NCBI GenBank assembly: GCA_028714695.1
Contig: JAQTLX010000002.1
Coordinates: 186,001-250,000 of the forward strand
From: Ignavibacteria bacterium
GTDB taxonomy: Bacteria > Bacteroidota > Ignavibacteria > Tepidaquicellales > Tepidaquicellaceae
Direction: 5' to 3'
Length of the DNA stretch: 64,000 nt
Under the pieces are notes generated by a model. That model was not told where the DNA came from, did no database searches, and saw only the letters and a program-made list of their open reading frames with translations. Both the position numbers and the translations under genes were made by a program. Shown here piece after piece: positions 23,764-31,301 of this stretch (positions within the stretch are counted from its first letter, which is position 1; each line of letters opens with the position of its first letter).

Positions 23764-25032
23764 ATGAGTATAATTTATAAAAATGCTAATATTGACATAG
23801 ATACAAAAGAATTTAACGATGGTATTCCAATTGCAAATATAAACAATCCGTTATTTTCAAATCAATTTCAATTTAATGGATTAAACAATTATCAAAAAAT
23901 AGCAATAGGAACAATATTCTCTTGTTTGAATTATAGAGCGACAAGCATGGCAAAGGCTATTCCTGTAATGTATCAGCGTTTGAGTGCATTAGATAATCCA
24001 GAAGTTGATGAACATCCATTTCTTAACTTGCTTAATAATCCAAACCCTAAAAAGAAACTAAGCAAGGTTAGATTATATAGAAAAACATCCGCACATATTG
24101 ACATTTATGGTGAATCATTCTGGTATTTGGCAGCAGGAAAAAAATTCGGTGAACCAAAAGAAATATTTATATTACAACCCGACTTAGTTCAAATAAGAAC
24201 TGATGACTATGGTTATCCGATTGGATATATTTATAATAATTTTAATACAAAAAGTGGAGTGGAATTTTCACCAGATGAAATTATTCATTTTAGACAAGAT
24301 GATTATTTTACTGATAGTGAAAGAGGTTTGTCATTATTTAAACAGAACTTAGTCATATTTAATATTTATTATCAGCAAACCATATATCAAAATACGTTCT
24401 TAAAAAATGATGCAATGCCAAAATTTGTTATTCAATCAACTAAAAATATGTCTGAACAACAATTGAAAAAATTAAGAGAAGGATTAGAAAAACAGCATTC
24501 AGGACCAAACAATGCTGGAAATACAATGATACTAAGCGGAGGACTGGAAGCAAAACCGTTAAGTCTTAATATGAAGGATTTAGATTATGTAAATTCCCGA
24601 AACCTTTCTTCAAAAGAAATTCAAATGTTGTTTAGTGTTCCAGAAGGAGTCCTTGATGTTAATGCTAATAATAGAAGCACCGCATCAGTTCATGTCAACA
24701 CTTATTATGAAAATACTTTATTACCAATAATAGATAGTATCGATTCTCAAATTAATTTATATATAAATGATAAATATCCAAAAGATAAAATATATTTAAA
24801 ACATACTCTAAAGCGTGCAAGTGACGATGATTTAGAATTTAAGAAGATAAAAGATTTAAGAGATAAAGGTGACATATCTTGCAACGAATATAGAAAATTT
24901 AATGGTTATTCACCAGTTGAAGGCAATCCAACAGGATTTGATGAAATTGGTGTAGCTCCAAAAGTAACTGGAAGTAATTCAGATTATACCCCAGGAGACG
25001 GAAGTCAAGATGGTTTAGTTCCACAAAAATAA
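23764..25032 (+). CDS. Portal protein (HK97 family)
   Basis: The 422-residue protein matches the HK97-type portal plan. IGTIFSCLNYRATSMAKAIP is the first helical unit, then EHPFLNLLNNPNP, SAHIDIYGESFWYL, and PDLVQIRTDDYGYP. FSPDEIIHFRQDD is the family's conserved (D/E)I.H.R element. The crown helices follow, with SSKEIQMLFSVPEGVLD and NNRSTASVHVNTYYENTL. The dodecamer forms the head vertex through which the terminase packages DNA. It is 480 bases downstream of the terminase, but the protease and capsid genes are 15 kb upstream, a split of the usual portal-protease-capsid cluster. Confidence 0.92.
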   Translation: MSIIYKNANIDIDTKEFNDGIPIANINNPLFSNQFQFNGLNNYQKIAIGTIFSCLNYRATSMAKAIPVMYQRLSALDNPEVDEHPFLNLLNNPNPKKKLSKVRLYRKTSAHIDIYGESFWYLAAGKKFGEPKEIFILQPDLVQIRTDDYGYPIGYIYNNFNTKSGVEFSPDEIIHFRQDDYFTDSERGLSLFKQNLVIFNIYYQQTIYQNTFLKNDAMPKFVIQSTKNMSEQQLKKLREGLEKQHSGPNNAGNTMILSGGLEAKPLSLNMKDLDYVNSRNLSSKEIQMLFSVPEGVLDVNANNRSTASVHVNTYYENTLLPIIDSIDSQINLYINDKYPKDKIYLKHTLKRASDDDLEFKKIKDLRDKGDISCNEYRKFNGYSPVEGNPTGFDEIGVAPKVTGSNSDYTPGDGSQDGLVPQK

Positions 25033-25052
25033 TAAAAAGAATGTTCTAACAA

Positions 25053-25060
25053 TGGTTTCT
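25053..25060 (+). promoter_or_regulatory. Putative phage promoter motif (TGGTTTCT)
   Basis: It ends 25 bases before the TTG at 25086, supporting that start codon for the methyltransferase. Confidence 0.45.
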
Positions 25061-25085
25061 TTTTCTTTTATAAGAGAGAAATCAT

Positions 25086-25919
25086 TTGCGTTTTATCAAT
25101 GACAAGTATTACACCAATCCAGAATTAGCAAAGGAACTAATAAACAAAACAGTTGTAATATTACAAAAGAAAGAAAATATAAACTTTGACGAATTAGAAA
25201 TTATTGAATGTTCTGCTGGTTCTGGTTCTTTCTCAAATCAAATTCCAGACTGTTTAGCATTTGATTTATTTCCAGAACATCCTTCAGTTATTAAACAAGA
25301 CTTTTTAAAACTGGATATTCCATATTCAAAGAATAGATTAATCATATCAAATCCTCCTTTTGGAAATTGTAGTTCAAAAGCCCGTGCATTTATAAAGAAA
25401 GCAAATTCAATTTCTGAATATTATGCCTTTATATTACCAGCATCATTTATGATTAATCGAATGAATTTAAATATTCTTTATTCAGAACATTTAGGAAATA
25501 TAATGTTTGACAATGGCAAAGATGAATATAAGAAAGTAAATTGTTGCTTTATAATCTATAAAAGAATAACTAAAATAGAATATAAGAAATATAAGTTAGA
25601 AGACTTGAACATCTGGGAATTAAGAAAGAACATCCCTTACAATCCAGATTATGATTATAAAATGCTGAATTGGAATGGCGGTATTAATATCGGTAAAGTA
25701 TGGACTCAATCAGATGACTATTATCATTCAAAGAAATTATATCTATATATAAAAATACATAACCAATCATTAAAAGGTAAAATCTATAAAGCACTATTAG
25801 ACTGCAAACCTAATCTAATACAGCCACGTATCAATAAGGGTTTGTATCTATCAGCTCCTTCAATCCACACCAGAGAATTATACCAGTATCTTTTATCTGA
25901 AATTAATGAGTTAAAATAA
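25086..25919 (+). CDS. DNA adenine N6-methyltransferase (orphan)
   Basis: The AdoMet-binding motif I is IIECSAGSGSFS (residues 39-50), and the catalytic motif IV NPPF sits at 89-92 in ISNPPFG, the N6-adenine form. The N-terminal YYTNPELAKELI is typical of phage adenine methyltransferases of this kind. The start is TTG at 25086 with AAGAGAG upstream and the GGTTTC motif at the usual distance. No partner endonuclease is next to it, so it is an orphan enzyme, most likely protecting phage DNA from host restriction or timing expression. The target sequence cannot be read from the protein. Confidence 0.85.
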   Translation: MRFINDKYYTNPELAKELINKTVVILQKKENINFDELEIIECSAGSGSFSNQIPDCLAFDLFPEHPSVIKQDFLKLDIPYSKNRLIISNPPFGNCSSKARAFIKKANSISEYYAFILPASFMINRMNLNILYSEHLGNIMFDNGKDEYKKVNCCFIIYKRITKIEYKKYKLEDLNIWELRKNIPYNPDYDYKMLNWNGGINIGKVWTQSDDYYHSKKLYLYIKIHNQSLKGKIYKALLDCKPNLIQPRINKGLYLSAPSIHTRELYQYLLSEINELK

Positions 25920-26003
25920 AAGAACTGTATATATTGTATTGAATAATAATTTCATTTCAATAATATTCTGCTAAATCAACACAAATTCAATCAAATAACC
26001 ATC

Positions 26004-26867
26004 ATGGAAACAGACGATAATTCTGAAGTTGAAATTCTATATAAATACAAACCAATAAATAAATATACTTTAAGTTCTTTAATCAATAATGAATTTTATT
26101 TTGCGTTTCCTAATGAATTTAACGACCCGTATGATTCTGAATTATATTCTTATAGGGAAGGCACTCCAGAACAATGGGATAAATATTTAAAAAATATTAA
26201 TATTGAACCAGAAATAAAAGAAAAGTATCAAAAGTTAATCCATTTTATGAATTATGATAATGAATTAATTAATAGTTCGCTGATTTCTGGTAATGCTGGA
26301 AGCGGTGAAAGATATAAGAAAAGTATAATGGTTAATTGTTTTGCAAAGAATTATAATAAAATATTAATGTGGAGCCATTATGCCGAACATCATAAAGGAA
26401 TATGTATTGGATACAAAACAAAAATAATCCGAGATGGGATGTTTTTTGAAATGGAAGAGAAAATGTTGGAACGTGAAAGTGATGAACAATATACGGTTCC
26501 GATTATTAAAATTATATATAGCGAGGAATATCCGCAAGCTTATAATCCATTGGACCCAGAAGATTATAAAAAAGATTTTTTTAGATTTATTAAAACTAAA
26601 TATATAGATTGGAAATATGAAAATGAATATAGAAGTTTCATATTTTGTAAGGATTATAATAAGCAACTATTCAAATTTAAAAAAGAAATACTATCTGAAA
26701 TTATATTTGGTGAATTTACTTCAAATGAAGATATAAAATTAATAAAGAACATTGTTGATATGAACTATATTAATAAAGGTATTCCAGTAACATATCATAA
26801 AGCGTCTATTATCAGAGGGAAATATCAATTGGATGTAAAACCATTTGACTTCCAGAACTTAAATTAA
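26004..26867 (+). CDS. DUF2971 family protein (possible cargo or defence gene)
   Basis: The 287-residue protein shows the ordered DUF2971 features: LYKYKPINKYTLSSLINNEF, YFAFPNEFNDPYDSE, CFAKNYNKILMWSHYAEHHK followed by GICIGYK, an IKIIYSEEYP strand, and FIKTKYIDWKYENEYRSFIF. The invariant FNDP(Y/F)D, (L/M)MWSHYA..H.G(I/V)C and W.YE.E(Y/W)R clusters are all present. The biochemical role of DUF2971 is not established to my knowledge; members occur on mobile elements. It follows the methyltransferase by 84 bases and ends the plus-strand run, so both may be lysogenic cargo. Confidence 0.82.
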   Translation: METDDNSEVEILYKYKPINKYTLSSLINNEFYFAFPNEFNDPYDSELYSYREGTPEQWDKYLKNINIEPEIKEKYQKLIHFMNYDNELINSSLISGNAGSGERYKKSIMVNCFAKNYNKILMWSHYAEHHKGICIGYKTKIIRDGMFFEMEEKMLERESDEQYTVPIIKIIYSEEYPQAYNPLDPEDYKKDFFRFIKTKYIDWKYENEYRSFIFCKDYNKQLFKFKKEILSEIIFGEFTSNEDIKLIKNIVDMNYINKGIPVTYHKASIIRGKYQLDVKPFDFQNLN

Positions 26868-27268
26868 ATACATTGAACTAAGTTTAATACGTATCTTATG
26901 ACATTTGACTAAAACTTCAATTAGAGACATATTTTGCATAATAGTTCCTATTTCACCGACACTCTTCCCTCCATTGCTAGATTTTTGAGCAGTATGTGCA
27001 ATAATTCTACATCAAAATCATTGAAAAACAAGCAAAAAACAAAGGAAATGAGTATAATAATAAGGACTAAATAGGGTTCTATTATGCCTGTATTACTGCA
27101 TTTAAGCAGTCTGGGAGGGCATCGGGGGTTGGTTATATCCAAATACAAGCATATTTATTCATTTGGTTATATCAATACTGCAATTATAGAACAAAAATGA
27201 AGAAAACCTGCTGATTAGCTATCATATTGTCATCTATTCGGATATATAAAAAAAGTTCTCGAAGAATT

Positions 27269-27291
27269 GGGGGAGGGGTGTGTCGGGAGGG
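27269..27291 (+). other. G-quadruplex-type sequence
   Basis: Four G-runs (5, 4, 3 and 3 bases) are separated by loops of 1, 6 and 1 bases, meeting the standard quadruplex pattern. It stands out in a very AT-rich region. A second cluster at 27113-27132 has three runs of three or more G and one GG. Confidence 0.55.
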
Positions 27292-27400
27292 TGCAAAAAC
27301 TTTTTGAGTAAATTTTGAGTATTAGAAACTATAATAATGCTACATAAATGAAGATACTGGATTGAATATTGTTATAGATACGCATATAAGACAAATAATA

Positions 27401-27429
27401 TTGACATTATTATAAATTAATTCTATTTT
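27401..27429 (+). promoter_or_regulatory. Sigma70-like promoter of the candidate small RNA
   Basis: TTGACA (27401-27406), a 17-base spacer and TATTTT (27424-27429) match the standard promoter pattern. No start codon with a ribosome-binding site follows before the terminator at 27500-27551. Confidence 0.55.
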
Positions 27430-27435
27430 ATTTGT

Positions 27436-27551
27436 AGTGTAATTGAGTTCTTTACATAGGCAATAAATAGATTTACCCTGACGCTAGCAGGACAACTGAG
27501 GCGATGTTACTTATCAAAAACAAATAATTGATAAGCGATATCGCCTTTTTT
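27436..27551 (+). ncRNA. Candidate prophage small RNA
   Basis: Transcription from the TTGACA-17-TATTTT promoter would give a transcript of about 110 bases. It has one internal hairpin (CCTG at 27477-27480 with CAGG at 27488-27491, loop ACGCTAG) and ends in a strong intrinsic terminator: GGCGAT/ATCGCC, then TTATCA/TGATAA, then six T. No known RNA family is recognised. It could be a lysogeny-control RNA or a riboregulator of host genes. Confidence 0.5.
27500..27551 (+). terminator. Intrinsic terminator
   Basis: GGCGAT (27500-27505) pairs with ATCGCC (27540-27545), and TTATCA with TGATAA inside; a run of six T follows directly. Confidence 0.7.
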
Positions 27552-27698
27552 ATTGGTGAAAATTTTGTCTAAGTGAAAATAAACGATTTAGTATGATTAA
27601 TTTGTCTGGAAACAAAAAGTATAAACAAAATAAATGTAATATGAAAAATAAATAAGTTATGAAGAAATTTAGGATTGCTGCAAACTTAGAACATTTAA

Positions 27699-27756
27699 AT
27701 TTGAGACGCAACATTTATTTTTCACTAAATTTTAATTAGTGATTTGCGTTTCAAAT
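27699..27756 (+). repeat. Long imperfect inverted repeat
   Basis: ATTTGAGACGCAA (27699-27711) and TTGCGTTTCAAAT (27744-27756) pair at 12 of 13 positions, and CACTAA/TTAGTG form an inner stem. No T-run follows. It may be a regulator-binding site or an excision-related arm site. Confidence 0.55.
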
Positions 27757-28140
27757 TCATTGCTAATATAATGTCAACAAAAAAGAAGTATCTAAAAGTA
27801 ATATTGAGATGGATTTTTTATAATTTATGGTAAAATAAGCATATGTTTAGTTATAACATTGATTGTATAATTCTGACGACAAAAGCAAACAGGATTTTAA
27901 AAGATTATTTTTGATGAGAACGGAATATATATGACAAATTTAAAAATACAATACAATTCAGTCCATATATGCGTGTATATAGATATGGGCAAATATATAG
28001 TGAATATTCTTGCAAGGGCGCGCGGTGGTAACTATAATTGTATAAACAAAAAAATTATGAAGAATGATTTTTATAATTTGATAATAATAATCTCCCGCAA
28101 CTGGGAAAAGAAAACAAAAGAAGTATTTTAAAATAGCTGA

Positions 28141-28365
28141 ATGCAGAATTTGAATTTAAATAATTTATTAATGGAAATAATAAGTTTCTTACAAGCGATT
28201 TCATATATTGCCAGTATAACTATCGTTATTATAAAAGGTTATGCTATGTATAAGCGATATATTACGATAGATTATGACCCGAAAAAAGGTAAAGAAAATG
28301 TAAAATTTGAAATACAATTCGGAGTGAAATATGAAAAAAGTATCCCAACAGGAAAAACAAATTAA
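28141..28365 (+). CDS. Small predicted membrane protein (74 aa)
   Basis: A hydrophobic segment (residues about 11-35, EIISFLQAISYIASITIVII) is followed by a basic, Tyr-rich stretch and a polar strand (ENVKFEIQFGVKYEKS). No clear ribosome-binding site precedes the ATG. The sequence looks like a protein rather than random translation because of the ordered membrane and basic segments. Its relation to the phage is unknown; it lies between the non-coding region and the integrase group. Confidence 0.42.
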   Translation: MQNLNLNNLLMEIISFLQAISYIASITIVIIKGYAMYKRYITIDYDPKKGKENVKFEIQFGVKYEKSIPTGKTN

Positions 28366-28393
28366 AAGAGTATCATTCGTCTTGATATAATTG

Positions 28394-28519
28394 ATGAGTT
28401 ATAGGCATAAAAAATATAAAGGGATAAAGTATTATTATAAAGAATATATCAAACCAATTATATTAGGTTTAATATCCTGCTTTCTATATGAATTAGTATC
28501 TAAATATCTATTAAAATAA
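28394..28519 (+). CDS. Very small basic membrane peptide (41 aa, uncertain)
   Basis: The frame encodes a Lys/Tyr-rich N-terminus (MSYRHKKYKGIKYYYKEYIK) and one hydrophobic stretch (PIILGLISCFLYELV). It follows the 74-residue membrane protein by 28 bases. The ribosome-binding site is poor. It could be a real small membrane peptide or chance; no family is known. Confidence 0.25.
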   Translation: MSYRHKKYKGIKYYYKEYIKPIILGLISCFLYELVSKYLLK

Positions 28520-28548
28520 ATTATAAACTTGTTTTACGTGTCTTATAT

Positions 28549-28815
28549 TTACAAATTATCACCTTCTTCAAAATGTGGAATTTTGGATGGATCTAGTTTT
28601 TTATTTTTTATTTCTTCTTCATCTGGATAAAAATCAACCAGTGAATTATGAGTCTCAACCAATTTTTTTTTAAATTCTAACATATCTTTCCAAGAATTAT
28701 AACCTTTACAAGAAGTTCTTCTACCTTCGATATCAGTGAATATTTTCCAGGTGCATGAAACTAAAATATTAAATTGCTCTTTTGTCAAGTATATTGCTAT
28801 TTTTTTATTTGGCAT
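28549..28815 (-). CDS. Protein of unknown function (88 aa)
   Basis: It is on the same strand as the integrase and 36 bases downstream of the next minus-strand gene, so probably in the same transcript group. The sequence begins with a strand (KKIAIYLTKEQFNILVSC) and continues with helices (WKDMLEFKKKLVETHNSLVD) and an acidic end. The start MPNKKIAIYLTKEQF resembles small regulatory proteins with one strand before helices, but no ribbon-helix-helix can be claimed. Confidence 0.65.
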   Translation of the reverse strand: MPNKKIAIYLTKEQFNILVSCTWKIFTDIEGRRTSCKGYNSWKDMLEFKKKLVETHNSLVDFYPDEEEIKNKKLDPSKIPHFEEGDNL

Positions 28816-28851
28816 AATATATTTGTTTATTTTATGAAGTATAATAATAAT

Positions 28852-29178
28852 TTATTGTTCTTTTAATTGTTCAAGAATAAAATCTGATAATCCCCATAAT
28901 TTGTCTTCATCGTTTATTAAATCCTTAATTGATTTGATGCCAATCCCACTACTTATAAAAATAGTTGAAGGGATATCTTTTAATTTTATTCCTTTAAGGG
29001 ACATTTTTAATTCTTCATAATTTTTATCTGGATTTAATATTTTCATAGCATCAAAATAAATTTTCCCAAACTTTTCATAAACCTTAATATTAAGGTTGTT
29101 TATATAAATTAATTGATTGGTTGAAAGGACATATACATAAATTGCATTAGCCCCATTTATTTTTTCGTATTTATCCAT
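28852..29178 (-). CDS. Protein of unknown function (108 aa)
   Basis: This minus-strand gene lies between the 88-residue protein and the integrase, separated from the latter by an intrinsic terminator. It is a mixed alpha/beta soluble protein (ANAIYVYVLSTNQLIYINNL, then YFDAMKILNPDKNYEELKMS). No signal peptide or membrane segment is seen. Function is unknown. The place next to the integrase is often used for excision or immunity factors. Confidence 0.68.
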   Translation of the reverse strand: MDKYEKINGANAIYVYVLSTNQLIYINNLNIKVYEKFGKIYFDAMKILNPDKNYEELKMSLKGIKLKDIPSTIFISSGIGIKSIKDLINDEDKLWGLSDFILEQLKEQ

Positions 29179-29236
29179 GATGGTTATTTATTGAGTTATT
29201 TTGAGATAGATTCGAAAAAATATGTAATAATAAGAG

Positions 29237-29271
29237 TAAAAAAAAGGGAAGGTTTATTATGCCTTCCCTTT
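29237..29271 (-). terminator. Intrinsic terminator of the integrase gene
   Basis: AAAGGGAAGG (29243-29252) and CCTTCCCTTT (29262-29271) form a perfect 10-bp stem. On the minus strand a long T-run follows (the A-run at 29238-29245), 22 bases past the integrase stop. Confidence 0.8.
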
Positions 29272-29292
29272 ATAATTGAGATAGGTTATATA

Positions 29293-30354
29293 TCAGAATG
29301 CTACTTTCATTTTGTTCATTCCGTCAAGTAATTCAGATGTATTTGAATGGAGATAAATCATGCTCGTCTGAATTGATTGATGCCCGAGGATTATTTGCAA
29401 TCCATATATATTATTGGTTGCTTTTAGATAATTTACAGCAAACGAATGTCTGAATGAATGAAAACACAAATCAGAATTTAAATTTAATTGTTTTCTTAAT
29501 CGTGTGAAACAAGTTGACGCATAATCATCATTCAATTTCGATCCAGATTTGCAGGTGAAAACATAGTTTTTAAAATTATCCTTTTTATACATTTCTATCA
29601 ATAAACTATTTAAATTATCCTTAATAGGAATATATCTATTCTTTCTGGATTTTGTTTTGTGGTTTTCTTTGTTGATAACTTTTATTTGTTTATTTATAAA
29701 ATCAACATCGGACCACTGCAAATGGGTTAATTCTGCTTTTCTCATGCCTGTAAGCAAGGCAGTTTTGCAAATATTAAGGAATAGGGGATTTTGTATGTTC
29801 TCAAATATATATTTTATTTCTTCATCCGTAAAATTCAATCTTTCTTTTTCACAATTTTTAAACAGTTTTATTTTTCCTGCAATATCAATTGTAATTAATT
29901 CCCAGAATTTCAATTTATTGAGATATGCCTTCAGATTTCGCAAATGATGGTTTATCGTGCTTTCACCAAAGTTAGAATTAAGCAAGAATCGTTTAAATTG
30001 TTCAATTTGTAAAGCAGATAATTTATTTAGATTTAGATTATTCCCAAAGCATTTTTTCAAATTATCGAATACAAAATTTACATTATATTTGTTCTTATAA
30101 TTATTAGTGCAATAATAATCATATATCTTATTATAGCATTCTTTCAAAAAAGCAGCATCCGAATCGTCGACCATCATTAGATTTACAGCTTTGGATGTTA
30201 CTAATGATTTAACTGGAGGCGTAAAGGTTTTTAATTCAGTTTTCGCCAATTCTTCATCTGCTGTATGTGTATTCCATCTATTATACTTACCAGTTAATTC
30301 ATTCTTGTATCTTATCCAGTAAGTTCCTGTAGATTTCTGGAATGATAAAAACAT
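29293..30354 (-). CDS. int: Tyrosine recombinase (phage integrase)
   Basis: The catalytic set is complete: Arg205 in TGMRKAELTHL, His299-x-x-Arg302 in FHSFRHSFAV, His325 in LGHQSIQTSM and the nucleophile Tyr334 in IYLHSN. The N-terminal part includes a SAM-like core-binding domain (residues about 65-155, IEQFKRFLLNSNFGESTINH). At 353 residues it fits site-specific phage integrases. The gene points away from the attachment site at 30569, about 215 bases from its start, the usual place of int. It joins phage and host DNA at the tRNA-Thr tail and, with a partner, excises it. Confidence 0.92.
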   Translation of the reverse strand: MFLSFQKSTGTYWIRYKNELTGKYNRWNTHTADEELAKTELKTFTPPVKSLVTSKAVNLMMVDDSDAAFLKECYNKIYDYYCTNNYKNKYNVNFVFDNLKKCFGNNLNLNKLSALQIEQFKRFLLNSNFGESTINHHLRNLKAYLNKLKFWELITIDIAGKIKLFKNCEKERLNFTDEEIKYIFENIQNPLFLNICKTALLTGMRKAELTHLQWSDVDFINKQIKVINKENHKTKSRKNRYIPIKDNLNSLLIEMYKKDNFKNYVFTCKSGSKLNDDYASTCFTRLRKQLNLNSDLCFHSFRHSFAVNYLKATNNIYGLQIILGHQSIQTSMIYLHSNTSELLDGMNKMKVAF

Positions 30355-30568
30355 ATTTTTATATAACTCCTTTTCTTTTTAAATTTGCATTACAAATATA
30401 TCCCGTAATTATTACCAGATTGTTATCTATTTGAAATTTTGTTTTAGAACCAAAAAATAAAAGTTCCGTATTATTTTATAAAATTTGATTGATTGAGTTT
30501 AGATAAGACCAAATAAGCCTATTTTTCAAAAAAAGTGGAAAAATAGTAATGAATTAGCATGAGGTATT

Positions 30569-30614
30569 ATTCGTAATCAGCAGGTCGGGGGTTCAATTCC
30601 CCCCGCTAGCTCAG
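30569..30614 (+). other. attR: 3' half of tRNA-Thr(CGT)
   Basis: The 46 bases run from the anticodon loop (TTCGTAA, anticodon CGT) through the T-arm (GGGGG, loop TTCAATT, CCCCC) to the acceptor strand CGCTAGC and the discriminator. No 5' half precedes it. This is the usual footprint of integration into a tRNA 3' end, next to the integrase gene. The intact tRNA is expected at the other prophage end, outside the window. Confidence 0.82.
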
Positions 30615-30617
30615 AAA

Positions 30618-30646
30618 AGAGAATCCGAACAGGGTTCTCTTTTTTT
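30618..30646 (+). terminator. Intrinsic terminator after tRNA tail copy 1
   Basis: AGAGAATCC and GGGTTCTCT pair (one T-G wobble) around GAACA and are followed by T's. Nearly the same hairpin recurs at 30716, at 30837 and, in a variant, at 35489. Confidence 0.75.
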
Positions 30647-30659
30647 ATGTACAAAATAG

Positions 30660-30744
30660 ATTCGTAATCAGTCCGCCACGGCGGAGGGGTTCAATTCCCC
30701 CCGCTAGCTCAGAAAAGAGAATCCGAAAAGGGTTCTCTTTTTTT
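30660..30744 (+). repeat. tRNA-Thr tail plus terminator, tandem copy 2
   Basis: ATTCGTAATCAG, the T-arm, the CGCTAGCTCAG end and the terminator hairpin recur, but the variable-loop region is replaced by TCCGCCACGGCGGA, a short palindrome. The copy directly follows copy 1. Confidence 0.85.
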
Positions 30745-30757
30745 ATGTACTAATGCG

Positions 30758-30867
30758 ATTCGTAATCAGTTCGCCCGCCCAACGAGACGGCGGGCAGGCC
30801 TTGGCGGAGGGGTTCAATTCCCCCCGCTAACTCAGTAAAGAGAATCCGAAAAGGGTTTTCCTTTTTT
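30758..30867 (+). repeat. tRNA-Thr tail plus terminator, tandem copy 3
   Basis: This copy has a longer GC-rich insert in the same place (about 30770-30808, including CGCCCGCCC and GGCGGGC arms), one change in the acceptor strand (GCTAACTCAG) and a degenerate terminator. Confidence 0.82.
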
Positions 30868-31301
30868 ATTAGGCTGCAATTCTATTATATTCGTTAATCA
30901 TTTACAATAACATCAATTATTTTAATAGTACTACGAAAGACACCTTCATATTCCTGACTTATAATGAAATAAATAATTAATTAAATTATTCATTAACGTA
31001 TTTTTTAATATAATGTAGAATATCGTGTATGCATACGTACATATATAAATTATTGACGAGTTTATAACAATATTATTGAAATGGGGATATCGAAAAAAAC
31101 GCGTTTTAGTTAGAAGAGGTTTGCAATAAATGAAAAAAAGCGAGTTGAAATAATATATTTGTTGTTATTCAATTACTGTAGAATGAGTAGCAATAAACGG
31201 AAAATACTAAATATTATATAAATATTGTTCTAATTTTAGTAAATTATCAACTTAGGAATTATTATTTATTGATGATAAGTTTTAATCAGGATAAAATAAT
31301 T

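Larger units (their letters stand above)
26868..27930. other. One-kilobase non-coding region of the prophage
   Basis: No convincing gene lies here; the short open frames lack ribosome-binding sites and recognisable sequence. What is visible: a hairpin ACTGC/GCAGT at 27095-27110, two G-rich clusters (27113-27132 and 27269-27291), a promoter and terminator enclosing a likely small RNA (27401-27551), and an inverted repeat at 27699-27756. The region separates the plus-strand genes from the integrase side and may hold lysogeny control. Confidence 0.6.
1..30614. mobile_element. Siphovirus-like prophage (left end outside window)
   Basis: A contiguous set of phage genes runs from the left edge to the integrase and a tRNA-tail attachment site near 30,600: polymerase-like replication protein, HNH nuclease, HK97 protease and capsid, connector, tail tube, frameshifted tail chaperones, tape measure, tail hub, fibre, holins, terminase and portal. 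Nearly all genes are on the plus strand; the integrase and two small neighbours point the other way. Base composition is clearly more AT-rich than the chromosome to the right. The right boundary (attR) is visible. The left boundary and the intact tRNA are not, so the prophage length is unknown. Structural genes look intact; no endolysin or CI-like repressor was recognised. Confidence 0.93.

Noticed and set aside
26948-27148. A 66-residue minus-strand frame that faintly resembles a transposase end
   Set aside because: The resemblance rests on a few residues (ELLHILLKNLAMEGR), there is no start context and no flanking inverted repeats, so no insertion sequence was called.
27931-28131. A 66-residue plus-strand open frame near the integrase group
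   Set aside because: No ribosome-binding site, no recognisable fold pattern, and it starts inside the AT-rich non-coding region; probably chance.
30569-30867. CRISPR-like array at the tRNA-tail copies
   Set aside because: The repeats are tRNA T-arm and terminator sequence, only three copies are present, and the differing parts are palindromic, not spacers; no cas genes are near.
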